From Aulostomus chinensis (taxonomy: Eukaryota; Chordata; Actinopteri; Syngnathiformes; Aulostomidae), in the NCBI GenBank assembly GCA_037954235.1, contig JBBMOA010000014.1:18820273-18884272 (forward strand): 64,000 nucleotides of DNA, written 5' to 3'. The translations under genes were made by a program, and so were the position numbers. Under the pieces are notes generated by a model. That model did not search any database. It was given only the letters and a program-made list of their open reading frames with translations, and was not told the origin of the DNA. Of the stretch, positions 46,201 to 58,400 are shown piece by piece; the stretch's first letter is position 1; each line of letters opens with the position of its first letter.

Positions 46201-47078
46201 GAGGGAAATGGTAAAAATCAAAGAGAAAAGAAGATGAGGGCTGCCATAGACGGATCAGCATCGCTTATACGCATTGATGTGCTTACTTTTGTGTGCCGTT
46301 TTGTTTGTATGGTTGTGTGAGTATGTTCATGTGTACACACAGCAGTGCGGCTGTGTTTGATCTTTATGCTCAGTGGCAATCATCAGGTCACATTACAAGG
46401 CCCTTTTTTCTGGCGTGTTGCACAAGAGCATATTGAATTGTAGCGGCATCCTTCCTCAAATCACTCACTTCTGGTTAACACGTCTCAAGGCCAGAGGCAT
46501 GTGTCTCGCCTGCCCATAACAGTCGGTGAGAAGATTGAGTGGGTAGGCATGTGGGAGCCATACTGAGACGGACTCTGGCGGAGAAACCTCCAGGAGAAGG
46601 AGAGTTAGGATGCATATCTAGACCTAAGCTGTCATGCGTGCGGCTGTAATGGCTTGTTTAGTGGCAAAGTCCAATCTCAGGCCCCAGAGAGCCATTATTC
46701 CTGGAGTATCGATCGGGCCCTACGGCCACCACAGCTCGGGCCCCCGTCCCTGATCCTGTTCAGTAATAAGCGTACTCGTGTCAAGGTGGTAATTATCATT
46801 GATCTGTAGCTGCTGTGACAGGGCAGCAGCCCCTTGCCGTGATTCATACCAGGCAACAGGCTACAGTCACTACTACTACTAGGCTACTTGAGTCACCAAT
46901 CTCCCAAAGTCACACACAGCTTCTGCTGGCAGTGCCATGCCAGCTCCGGGAAATAAAGGAGATGGATACAGTCCCTGTCTGCTGAAGATGTCTGGGTGGC
47001 AGTTTTGGAAAAAGCTTATTGTCAGTCGGAGAGTTTGGCTGGTTTACTGGCATTTTGCATCATAATTTACTTATGAAC
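41906..47078. other. Non-coding; contains (GT)n at 43151-43241
   Basis: About 5 kb without a convincing gene. A GT microsatellite covers 43151-43241. Two stretches, about 42800-43110 and 46630-46900, look single-copy, balanced in composition and rich in AT-core homeodomain-type motifs; they are described under findings. Confidence 0.5.
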
Positions 47079-47463
47079 ATCCATCCATCCATCGTCATCT
47101 TCCGCTTATTCCTACACATTAAGGGTCGCGGGGGGGCTGGAGCCTATCCCAGCGTCAACGGGCGAGAGGCGGGGTTCACCCTGGACAGGTCGCCAGTCCA
47201 TTGCAGGGCTAACACACAGAGACAGACAATCATTCACACTCACAGTCACACCTGCAGTCAATTTAGAGAATCAATCAGCCTCGTCCCCAATTGTATGTCT
47301 TTGGACTGTGGGAGGAAGCTGGAGTACCGGAGAGAACCCACGCAGACACGGGGAGAACATGCAGACTCCACACAGAAAGATCCCGTGCCCGAGCCGGGAC
47401 TCGAACCCAGAACCTTCTTGCTGTGAGGCCACAGTGCTAACCACTGCACCACCGTGCAGCCCA
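47079..47463 (-). mobile_element. SINE-like repeat, best-preserved copy
   Basis: On the minus strand it begins gggctgcacggtggtgcagt. The A-box tggtgcagtgg and B-box gggttcgagtccc match the tRNA-gene internal promoter. A microhead similar to valine tRNA is possible. The tail is tggatggatgg. Confidence 0.85.
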
Positions 47464-47717
47464 GTACTTATGAACAGTGTGTTAAAATGTGGCCCATTGA
47501 GGGGCATGAAGCATTATTGGGAAGGTGAAACTTTTGGTATTTTAGCACTGGGCTAACAAACCGACCACTCAGTTAGTGTCTACATACACCAAGATTAACA
47601 CGTTTGTGCATGCTCTAATTAAAGCTGTAAGCAGTAATGAGTGGGCCCATACCTCTACCCACTTTGCAGTGTGTAACTGTCAGTGAAATTATTTGGATTT
47701 TTCATGAAGTAGACTAA

Positions 47718-47916
47718 CTAGGCTGATTCATACTCTAAACTGACCGTAGGTGTGACTGTGAGTGTGAATGGTTGTCTGTCTCTCTGTGTTGGCCCTGTGA
47801 TGGACTGGTGACCTGTCCAGGGTGAACCCCACCTCTTGCCCGAAAGCTGCTGGGATAGGCTCCACCCCCCACAACCCTTAAGAGGATAAGCGGAAGAAAC
47901 TAAATGAATGGATGAA
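47718..47916 (+). mobile_element. SINE-like repeat, 3' part
   Basis: Body from ggctgattcatactctaaac to gataagcggaagaaactaaa. It lies 255 bp from the full copy in the opposite orientation. Confidence 0.75.
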
Positions 47917-49442
47917 GGAGACTAGTGTGCACTGTTGTGCAGATGTTATTTCCTGCATTCACAAGATAGCACAAGAGAGCACATAATTTTATTGCTGTAG
48001 AGAACAGTGTAATTTTACCATTTTGAGGTAACATGTTTTCATTGGCACTGATTGGTTTGAGGGGCACCAGCAAGCTCCTGTTACTGATTTCTCTTCCATG
48101 GTAACACCATTTAATGATAACTCAAAGTCTTCCAAATATGTACTGTAGACTTTTTCAGTTTAGGCCTCTCTGGTGGTTCTAATCTCAAGGTCAAAATTAT
48201 TAAATACTTGCAAAGATAATGAAGCTGCTATCATCTGCAGCTAGCATGGCTGTAGTGATGAGTTTTGCTTCAACGTATCTTGGAAGCCTTCATTGGCTGT
48301 CTGCTTGAATCTAACTGTATCGCACGCTCATGCTGACTTCTTCACTTGTACGGGAGTGAGATGGTGAAGACAGGGAAACAGAGAGATTGGTGATGAACAG
48401 TGGAGAGAGCGACAGGCAGAGAAATAGAGGAAGGGTAGGAGGGTTTCAAGGCAGGCAATCAGTTTTCTCTCTGTGAGCGCTGAAGCGGGACTCATGTCAC
48501 CTGCAGACCAAACCCCATTTCCTCTGATTAAGTCCTTTGAAATATTCCATTTGTCAGTGTCACGGCTTCACTGTGTCGCTGCAGCGAGCAGCCAGGCGTG
48601 TCTGTTGACTGTGTCAATTTCCCAATTTACATCAGACACTGACAACATCATCATGTCCCTAATGTCCCCTGAGCTTGCTCTTGCTCAACCCTTCCCTCAG
48701 TGTTTTCATTTCTCTGTTGTTGTTCTCGATGATGCAACATAACTGCAAAAGAACTCTTTTCTCTTTCTCTTTCTTTTGTTGGCTGAATCTGATGACCCGG
48801 GGGGGGGGGGGGGGGGTCATCACTACATGCAAACATTCAGTTCTCCAAGTTTTATTTTCAATCTGGACTATCAGCAGCTGACATCACCCCGGCTCCCCAA
48901 ACTCATGATCTTACTCCATTAACAGTCAATGTCTTTGAGGAACAGAGCTGGCATGGTTCAGGGAGGATGGAAATTTCTATCTCCCCTCTATCATTTTCCC
49001 TATCATTACTCCATTCACAGCCATCTCTGCATCCTGAGTCCCAAGAGGAAGCGGAGCGGCTGAAAAGGAGGGCATCATGCACTCTGTGCCCAACTTTAAT
49101 ATGACTGGAGCAGAAACACGAGGGAGGGTGTTTATACATTATTAGGGCTCTGTTATATAAAGCAGAGATCACATTGGCCCTCTTCTCTCCTGACAGGTAG
49201 CAAGCGCCTGCCTTGATGACTGGACTCAATCACCTGTGACAGTTTTGATTTGATGTCACTCTCCAGGTCGCTCTATTTGTTTGAGCAGTTAAGAGGTAAT
49301 TGTGTGACATTGCCGGTGGAAGACGTGCTTTGGCGGTGCACCCACTGAACCGAGGGGACAAGGCGAGGAAATGTGTGGCAATAATAAATGAGGGCTATTT
49401 TCCTCAGCATTCCCAGACTACGTGTACGTATGTGTCTTGGTA

Positions 49443-49513
<71 letters not shown>

Positions 49514-50452
49514 CTGATGGAGGAAACAAGAAGGGGTGATGAGCCTTTCTACCCTGGGGGAATTCAACTGTGAGATGCACATCGAGGTCTCCTGCACCCA
49601 CTCTTATCATCACCTTCCCTGACATGAGAGTTGTTTCTGTCTTCCTTTTTCTGTCAGGGATGAGTTAAGATGTCACTGAAAATAACTTCTGAGCCCTCTA
49701 AATGTTTATGAGTGATCCAATATTTTTTTTAACTGGTTTCCATATTTGCTGAATTGACCGCTATGCAATTGAACTCACACAGATCGCGTTAGTTGCTGCA
49801 GAATCATATTGAGTGTTTACTTCGAGTTACCATCTTCAATCTCTCTGGCTGTAGGCAGTGTTGGGTTACAGTTATCTTTTTATCCCTTAATCAGCACCAA
49901 CACAGTATTACAGTACAACTAAATTCTCTTTCAGTATCATCATGCCACACTCGCCCAGTCCCTGGTAAACAATGGCAGGTAGGAACCAAACTATTCCTTT
50001 GACATGGAAACATGAATGAAACTGAAAGGTTACACAGGTGAACATGTAAATGATAAAAGCTGTAAATGAAAAAAAATAGTGAATTCGAAAGCAGAACTTT
50101 TAGCCCCCGACACTTTCATGCTCAGGTCCTAACTAATGCAGCAAGCACTGATGAATGAGCCCTCACGTTGTGTGCCTGTTCTATAGATTGAGAGGGATGA
50201 GAAACCTGATAGTATTTGGATTTTGTATGAATTAGCAGACTTCTGTGTGGTGCAAATGTATTTTCCTGTGTCCTCTGGTGCTCCTAGAGAACACCCATCT
50301 ACTATACACTATACTGCTGTACATTGCATGAAGACAACACAGTGTAATTTTGATGTAAATCAAAAGTTTTTAGTTTGTGTAACAACTTGGTGATGCTGTG
50401 ATTTACATTCAGCTTGTAGATGTCGCCAGGCCAGGACACTCATCTAACATGT
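47917..50452. other. Non-coding; (GT)n at 49445-49511, poly-G at 48799-48816
   Basis: No gene recognised. Simple repeats account for the longest open frames. Confidence 0.5.
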
Positions 50453-50762
50453 CCATCCATCCATCCATCCATCCATTTTCTTCCACTTATCCTGTTAAGG
50501 ATCTCGGGGGGTGGGGGGGCTGGAGCCTATCCCAGTGGCTTTTGGGCGAGAGGCGGGGTTCACCCTGGACAGGTCACCAGTCCATCACAGGACCAACACA
50601 TAGAGACAGACAACCATTCACTCTCACAGTCACACCTACGGTCAATTTAGAGTATCAATCAGCCTCGTCCCCTCTTGATGTCTTTGGACTGTGGAGGAAG
50701 CTGGAGTACCAGAGAGAACCCACACAGGAACAGGGAGAACATGGAGACTCACACAGAAAGAT
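50453..50762 (-). mobile_element. SINE-like repeat lacking its head
   Basis: From the tail (catccatccatccatccatt on +) to cacacagaaagat; the tRNA-like head is missing. Confidence 0.8.
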
Positions 50763-53700
50763 GAGTCTTGAGTCTTTTTAGGTGAATCTAGTATACTCAC
50801 CAAGACAAACACATTTGAGTGTTATTTGCTTGTCATTTATTTTCTCCCTGAGAACTAGATGAGAACATTGATGCCACCATAAAGTCGTACAATTAAATAT
50901 AAAGTTAGTAACAGCAGTGAGTTTAACATTAAGTTTGTGTTGTACTTCCTTGTGCAGGGGCAGTGTAATCCTTCAGAGAACAATGCTAGCTGTTTTAAAT
51001 TCTATGGTTAGCAAACTTTGCTGGCTTTTCTGGCTTCTTATTGTGAGAGTATGTTAAAGAATTTTAATAATTTCCTCACCTGCTTTACCATTATATTACC
51101 GAGTAACAACATTAAACGGTTAATGATAAGGAATGAAAGGCTATTTGAGGTGTCAAGATGTGCTATAGAGTAACAAAAAAGACACACAATCTGCGATTAA
51201 GACTTCCACACATATTGGTTTGATATACTCTATGCAGAATTCCAACATTTGGGATTTTTCTTTCTTTCTTTCTTTGCTGTTTTTTTTTTGGCAAAAATGT
51301 AGTTCACAAGTTTATTGTCCCCCACTGTTCTTTGCAGTCAAGTAAAGTAACAGCAGATGGAACATTCCTAGAAACCCAACAGTAAATCTGATAACGAGTG
51401 TGGCTGTTGTACAACTACATTGGCAGTCAAATCCTTTCTCTATTCAGCAGTGAGTCCTCAACTCTCCCTGCCTTTGAATGCCAGAGATAATCTAGAATCC
51501 TCCTTTTCTTATGGAGAAGAATCAGAAAGAAGTCAAAGCTGAAGATTGCAAATCTGTCAGCCACAGCTTCACTCTGGGCTCTCTCTCCGGGCCAGTCTCC
51601 TACAGCAGGGAGATAGAAGAGGTGATTTTAGGTGAAGGCTGTAACAGTACTGGTCCAAAATTTCAACAACAACAACAACAACAACAACAAGAAAAAAACA
51701 GACCAGGTTGTGATTTCTACTCTGACCACTGTGTAGCAGTAGGAATGCCCTTTAAGATGCCAACAAAAAGGCTTTCTTACTCTGCGCGTTGAGCTCATCC
51801 ATTTGTTTGTTATCTCAATCCAGGATTTGGAGAGATACAAAGCTGATTAAACAACAAAAGCATATGGGAAGATAAAGAACACTTAGGTAATGGGTTTAGC
51901 CTGCCTGTTTAGCACGCCAAATTCATCCCCTTTTCTCTAGGCTCGAAATGCATTTGTTATTCTTCTCCCAGTCTTGATCCAGATGGGAGAAAAGGGACAA
52001 AAAAGGGAGGAAAAAAACAAGGGAAAAAAGGAGAAGAGTAGGATTTTGGTGACAATCTTGTGAGAGAGTCTGCAGAGTCTGGGAGACCAGCGGGAGCAGC
52101 CACTAGACTGCCTGTGCAGCTTATCATTCTGCTGGTCTACAGAAATCTTGTACATTTCTGTAAAATACAAGTAGGTCTTATAAAAATAAGGCCAAGTGAG
52201 ATAGTGACTAGGACTGGCCTTAAAATGACTCAACCCAGTATTATGGTCATGTCACTATTGTATGCAGTTTTTGTTCAGTATTTCAGTTTGTTTCATTTTG
52301 TACATTCAAGGAGGAAAGAAATGTCCCCAGAAAATCAGGGCAAAATACAGAGACACTCAAATTAGTATTTAACATTGAATAACATTCACGTTTTATTTTT
52401 TTGTTATTTACAGTCGCCATGGCGCTAGTGCTTGCATTTTCTCAGTGAGGTCAGTGCTGATGAGCCACAAGGTAATTCAACTTTTGTTGGCTCTTAGAAC
52501 CAAACTCGTTGTTAACATTTGTAAACTGAAACTTGAGTTGTGCTGTCAATAGATCCTTTTGGAAGCTCAATTTTGCATCTCTGGTAGCTAATGTTGAAGC
52601 TAATAACTGGTGTTTTTGATTTGCATCCCATTATATTTTTGCGTCTCTTGAAATCAATTCAAAGAGTGTGGTTCTTAACCTGCTCTATTTGTTGAGTGTC
52701 ATGACATGTCATGATTAAGTGCTATAAAAGTAAAAATGAATTGAAACCAAATTGAAATATTGTCAACCTTTCCTGTTGGTGCTGTAAAAACAATATAAGG
52801 TACTGCCTACATGACTCGATGTCTCCAAAAAATTTGTAAATTCTTCTGAAAAAAACTGACGGGGTTTTCTGACATGGTCTCTAAATAACACAGAAGTCAA
52901 ACAAATGACAAGTCAAACTGATTTCTTCAGCATTTCACTCTATTTATGAGCTTGAAGTTTTTATCCATTTGTATGGGTATATTATATTAATGGTTCATAT
53001 ATTTGCCTAATACAATAAGTACCCATCCTTTATGTTCATTGGGTGGCATGTAAACCAATACAGAGCCATTAAAGCCAGCCTTACTTCCCCCTGGTGAACC
53101 TGGCTAAAAGCAATCTCGGAGCTTAGCAGTCACTCTGATAATAACGCCTCAAAGAGGTCAGCGAGCAACGAGGAGGGATGGGGGAAAACATATTTACGTT
53201 CCTCCTGCTGCTTCCCACTCATGGAAAGAAGCCATGAGAAAGGTGCTTACTTAGACGAGATAAAGAGCAAGATGAGAGGCAGCGGACTTGGATTAGGGAA
53301 GGGAGACGATCACGGCCAGAAAAGGCAGGGAGAGAAGGGGGGGTGGAGGACAGCGAGGCCGGGAGTCGGTGTCTGGGCTGGTTGGATATGGGGGGAATAT
53401 TAATCTGGGTTTAGTGTGAGCAGGACCCCACAAACGGCTCAAGCAAACAGAGCTTAGACGAGGCCAAGCCTCGGAGAAAGTCCTAAATCTTCACATTAGC
53501 TCCCCGCGTTTCTTCTGCTGAACCCGTAAGCTCTTTTTCTAAAGGACAGCACAAACAAACCACAACCCCCCCAATAGTACCTCTTGCCAGTCCTACACTT
53601 CCTCTCTCACAAGCATACACAGACACACACACACTCTCAAAATCAAGACGGCTTTGAGAATCGAGATTGCAAGAAATTTATAAATCCAGGGCCTGAGTGG

Positions 53701-55203
53701 ATAGGGGAAGATTAGATGGGTCTCCCTCTTAAAGTGACAGGATGCCCTCCAATTGTATTGCTTTTCTCCGCTTTGCCCGACTTCTGTGTCAGCGAAGAAA
53801 GAGAGAGCAGGGAGAAACAGTCTGAGGGTCTGGAGAGCTGCTGTTATGATAACCTTGGCAATCCATGGAAAAACATGAATGAATTTTTTTGTTTACTTTT
53901 TTTCACTTCTGCCAAGGAGATAATGTTTTTGGTGGCATCTGTCTGTCTGTGAGCAGCATTACACAAAGACAGTAAGGTTGACTGTCACCCAAAGTGGTGG
54001 AGGATTGTAGTGTGAGCCAAGGAAGAACCCATTCCATACGGGGGGCAGATCCATTTAACATGATGAGACATGGCTTTTTTCTTCATATTAGGTTTGGCTG
54101 ATGTCACTTGGGTGGAGGTATGTGCTCTCTGCGTGTGTTCTAGTTGTTTAAAGTTTCCAGCATTCAACCGATCCACACACACGGAACACCCACATTAAGT
54201 TGTCATTGCATTCCTTCGCAAGTGGCGGGAATTTGTCATGAAGTTACAATTGATGACTTTGGCAGGGAAACATCTTTTACCAAGAACAAACTAAACTTTT
54301 AATATGTATATTTCCATTATCAAACTAATCCAAATGAATCATCTCCAGCAGCAGAAGGAAGGGTGTGGAGGTTACTTCTCAACAGCTTCAAAGCCTGAAG
54401 AAGGCATCAGACTGTCCTTTGGTGGAGTGGAGGGGGAGGCTGCTGAAGGAGTTGCTGAACCTCATCCCATCACCCGCAGCTTCCTGGTGGGGAAGAAACC
54501 AGAGAAAACTGCCTTCTCACTGAGTTTCATTAACCTGACCACATGTGCCAAAAGCCCTGGTATTAGAGTTAATCAAACTGACACTGACACACTTGCTGCA
54601 ATCTTCTGGGTCACCCGGGAAGCTCATCCTTGCGCCTGCTGCTTCAAATGTTGGAGGTGCACACTTGTAGTATATGCATGTATTTATCTCATGTGCTGTC
54701 ATACTCAGAAAACTCACCGCCTCACTCTTCTGTAACTACAACAACATGAAATATAATTTAGGAGTTTCAATTAACGATGGATGACGGATGTGAAGGTAGT
54801 GTGTCCACTGAGCCTCACGGCTTACCGTTCCTGTATGAATGTCATTTAATCATCAAGTTGAACCTTGAATTTATACTTTTAGCCACAATTCAAGTCTTTA
54901 GATGTAAGTCAAATTGCAAATATCAAATACATATGTGTAGATATGCAATATTTGATATGCCGTATATGATATGTCATATATTTTAAAGTTTGGTGACATG
55001 CATAAAATACTAATTATATTCATATTTATTTGCACTTTTTCCTGAAGGCGATTTATTCATTCTGGTCTTTGTTTTTTTTAACAAATGAAACATCTTAATA
55101 TCTTCATAAAATAACTTTAGGTCTGAAAATGTATGAAACATTTTGACTCTAATTTAAAATTCTGAATATTCTTATAGATATAGATATGTAGATGACTAGA
55201 TAA
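50763..55203. other. Non-coding; (CAA)n at 51664-51690
   Basis: No gene recognised. Open frames at 51511-51792 (with a short polyglutamine from the CAA run) and 54304-54735 show no family motif. Confidence 0.45.
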
Positions 55204-55446
55204 GGGGCAGCATGGCTCAGAGGCAGAGCGGCCGTCTAGCAACCGAAGGGTCGCTGGTTCGATCCTCACCTCCCCAGGTGACCATGTTGAAGTGTCCTTG
55301 AGGAAGACACTGAACCCCTAATTGCTCCTGATGGTCCTGCGACGGTGACCTTTCCAGGGTGAACCCCACTTCTTGCCCAATGTCAGGTGGGAAAGGCTCC
55401 AGCCCTCCACCCCCCACCCCCACCCTTAATGGACAATGGATGGATA
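55204..55446 (+). mobile_element. Composite SINE: a different tRNA-derived head joined to the TGGA-tailed 3' body
   Basis: The head has a clear A-box (tggctcagaggcagagc) and B-box (ggttcgatcct). The middle, gaagtgtccttgaggaagac, is absent from the other copies. The 3' part (gacctttccagggtgaaccc onward) and tail are shared with them. Confidence 0.7.
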
Positions 55447-58400
55447 CGTAAATAGACACATAAATATATACATACATACTAGATATGTAAGAAGATATTA
55501 TTACCATGTTATGTTTGACATGTGAAGATGACAAGATCTGCCACTGCTGTGCCCTGTAATTTGACTTGACATAGACCTCCACTGTAAATATGAAAAAAGG
55601 AAACAGAGCCTGTCAGAAGTGGCTGCCCGGCTATATATATATTTTTGACAAGCATAGAGAAACCCGAATTACTGCATGATTAGCCTAATACTCCACATAC
55701 AGGAAAAGTAGCAGTTTAAACGTGACAGTGAGTAAAAATCCATTTCTGTGGACAAGAATTACTAATGGAAAGAAGTAAAATGGGGGTTTAGATATGTACA
55801 GTAGGAGGACTGGTTGTATTTAAGCTCCCTGCAAAGTCTCCCACTGGCAGTATTATCCAGCCTATGCACCTGTCAGACAACAGAACATGACGAAAAACGT
55901 ACCTTCATCAAAAGGAGCCTAGCAAATATTAGACAATCTTCAAAACATTAGTGACAGCATGGCTCCATCCCTCCACCTGCTGATATTTATTTATGGGAAT
56001 CGGTGAAAATGACTCTCTCATCTTGACTCAGTCACAGTTTTTTAAATATATTTAAGACTTTTTTGGATGTGCACTCACACACTGACAGGTGGCTTTGGAG
56101 GCTTCAGATGAGGCCTGAGGCGTTGCAGAGGGTAAGCAGGTGTCTACCAAGGCGCACACTCAGTAGAACAGCCTTCATCTCTGCAATGCCCTCAGCTGAT
56201 CAATCATCCCATGACACTTCATTTAGACTGCATTAATGTGGAATTAGGGCCCATTACAGCTATTGGCAGGACCTGCCAGTCCTGCAGCATTGTGATCCTC
56301 ATTTTCCAGGACAGACTGCTGCTGAATAGAGCAGATAAGGCTTTTTCAGCTAGCTACAAAGCTGAAGATGGCATTCAATTTTTTTCTCTCATCCAACCCC
56401 ATCATCAGTATTTCTAATCAACGAAAGGAATGTGTAAGGGTCTTTCCTCTCTGTGTGCCCCCAGGGCTTTTTTGTTCAAAAGAATATCCATTGAAGGGTA
56501 GATTTCAACCTCAATAACTTCAAAATTGCAATAAATCTGCCTTTTGAATATGCAGTCACTCATATATTATCACAAGTTGGGTTTTAAGATATATATTATT
56601 CACCTAATCTGAATGGGTGATTGAAATCATTCAGAAGATTTGAGGCAGATCCATCATACGAACCAGTTTGAACACATTTTCCTGAAGTGTGTGTGTTTGT
56701 GTGTTTATACAGTCAGATCAGTCAAAACTGAGAGGAGAAGTGACAAGATCCCAAAGACCTTGAGAGCTTCAGTGCAGCAGGACATAGACATGCAGCTTAG
56801 ACAAGCCACATTTCCCTCAACATCTCACAGTCTTGAGATGATTATCTGATAGTATGAGATAAATCAACTTTCTGCTGCCTCAGAAAAAAACATTATTTAT
56901 CAGAGGATTCTTACCACTAGGACCCAAACCTCTGAATCTGGTTTGATATTGACATTTCAGCAGGTCAGGGGGAATTCAGGCGAGGTGGGAGTCAGGTCAG
57001 CCTCCTTACCCCCACTTTTTCAAGTGTCACCCCCCACCCCCTATCCTCCGCTGTCTCAGTGGAGTTCACGGCAAGGCCCCCCTCGCGCATCCCTCACTGA
57101 CCATGCAGCTGAGAAGCACACAGATACCCCCTTAAGGAGCTTTGCTTTCTAGAGGAAACTTAATCTCCTTTTTAAACGCCGTCCCAAGGCTCCTCACAGG
57201 CCCTGAATAGAGCGGGGGAGGAGCCCGCTACAGAGTATCTCCAAGCCCACATGGCAGCCCAGCCCAAATCTGAATATCTGAGCCACGGCGGAGATGAGGA
57301 GCTCCAACGCCAGCACAGGAATTAGCCCTCCGACAGGCCACGCTAAATCTCCCACCTCCTCCCACCAGCCCTGCTTCCTCCTTTACTCCTGCAGCGCCTC
57401 CTCTTATTCATCCGCTGTCACTCTTTGACGGGCTATGACAGACACACACAGGAAACACACAGAAACTTAAAGAGGGGAATTTTATGCTTGGTTTTATTAA
57501 AAAAAAAAAGGGCATGTCTATTCATTTGAATTGAATTAGCAAGTTGCAAATATATTTCTTAGAACCTTTGAGGAAGTGATTTTGAGACATTTGATTACTT
57601 GTTTAGGCAACTTGCCAATATTTCAGTGAGATGATCGATACAGCTTTTTGGTTAAAAAAACAACAATAAAATTGTTAATGGTTAAAAACTTGTTGGGGGC
57701 TTTTAATCACCAACCAGTCAACCGGGAGAGACTTCTCAGACTAAAAGGGCTGTGGCACATTTTTTTCCGGGTGGACTTGTCTTGCTGCTGTCTTCATGCC
57801 AAGCTGAACTGATTGTTTCTTGACTCTTGCTTCATATTCTCATGTGAGCTGGTCTTTTGTTGAAAGAAACTTTTCAAAGAAATTTTTCAACCTGGGCCTT
57901 TGTGTTTGGTTTGACATGAATGACACACCCAATTTTTTTTCTAAAAATTGGCCCGATGTTTAGCAGTGTTAGTGTTATGACCAGTCACAGTCCAACTATC
58001 AAATGGGGCAACTTTTCTCCAAGTCCATCCACAAAACAAACTTGTTTTAGCCACTGAAATGCTCAATCAAATGACTTTTAATCTTGAAGAAGACCAATAA
58101 GAAAAAGAAGATATGTGAATATGGAGCCAACACTTTTGCAACACTTTTTCTACCAGGGGAACGTGCATTGATGGGACAAGAGCCAACAGCTAAACTAATG
58201 GGTGATTGATTTTGGGGGGGGGGGGGGGGGGGGTGAGGAAAGCAACAAAGGTGCTCTGACCCAGGGGCAAAAGTTATTTTAATCAGACTTGCAAGAAAAA
58301 TTAGCACCAGAAAAATGAGAGGAAACCGAGGCCCCTGAAGCACACTGAATCCTTTCATTTATTGCGGTTATTATCTCCACCAATGAGATCACTAGCACCG

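Noticed and set aside
47400..47463. Valine-tRNA-like sequence
   Set aside because: A- and B-box-like motifs are present, but the sequence lacks a full cloverleaf and is followed by the SINE body. It is a SINE head, not a tRNA gene.
48799..48816. G homopolymer, with similar runs at 25015, 41837 and 58214
   Set aside because: Simple homopolymers whose length may be an assembly uncertainty; no function is claimed.
54304..54735. 143-residue open frame
   Set aside because: No recognised motif, no splice context, and ordinary composition for chance open frames in this region.
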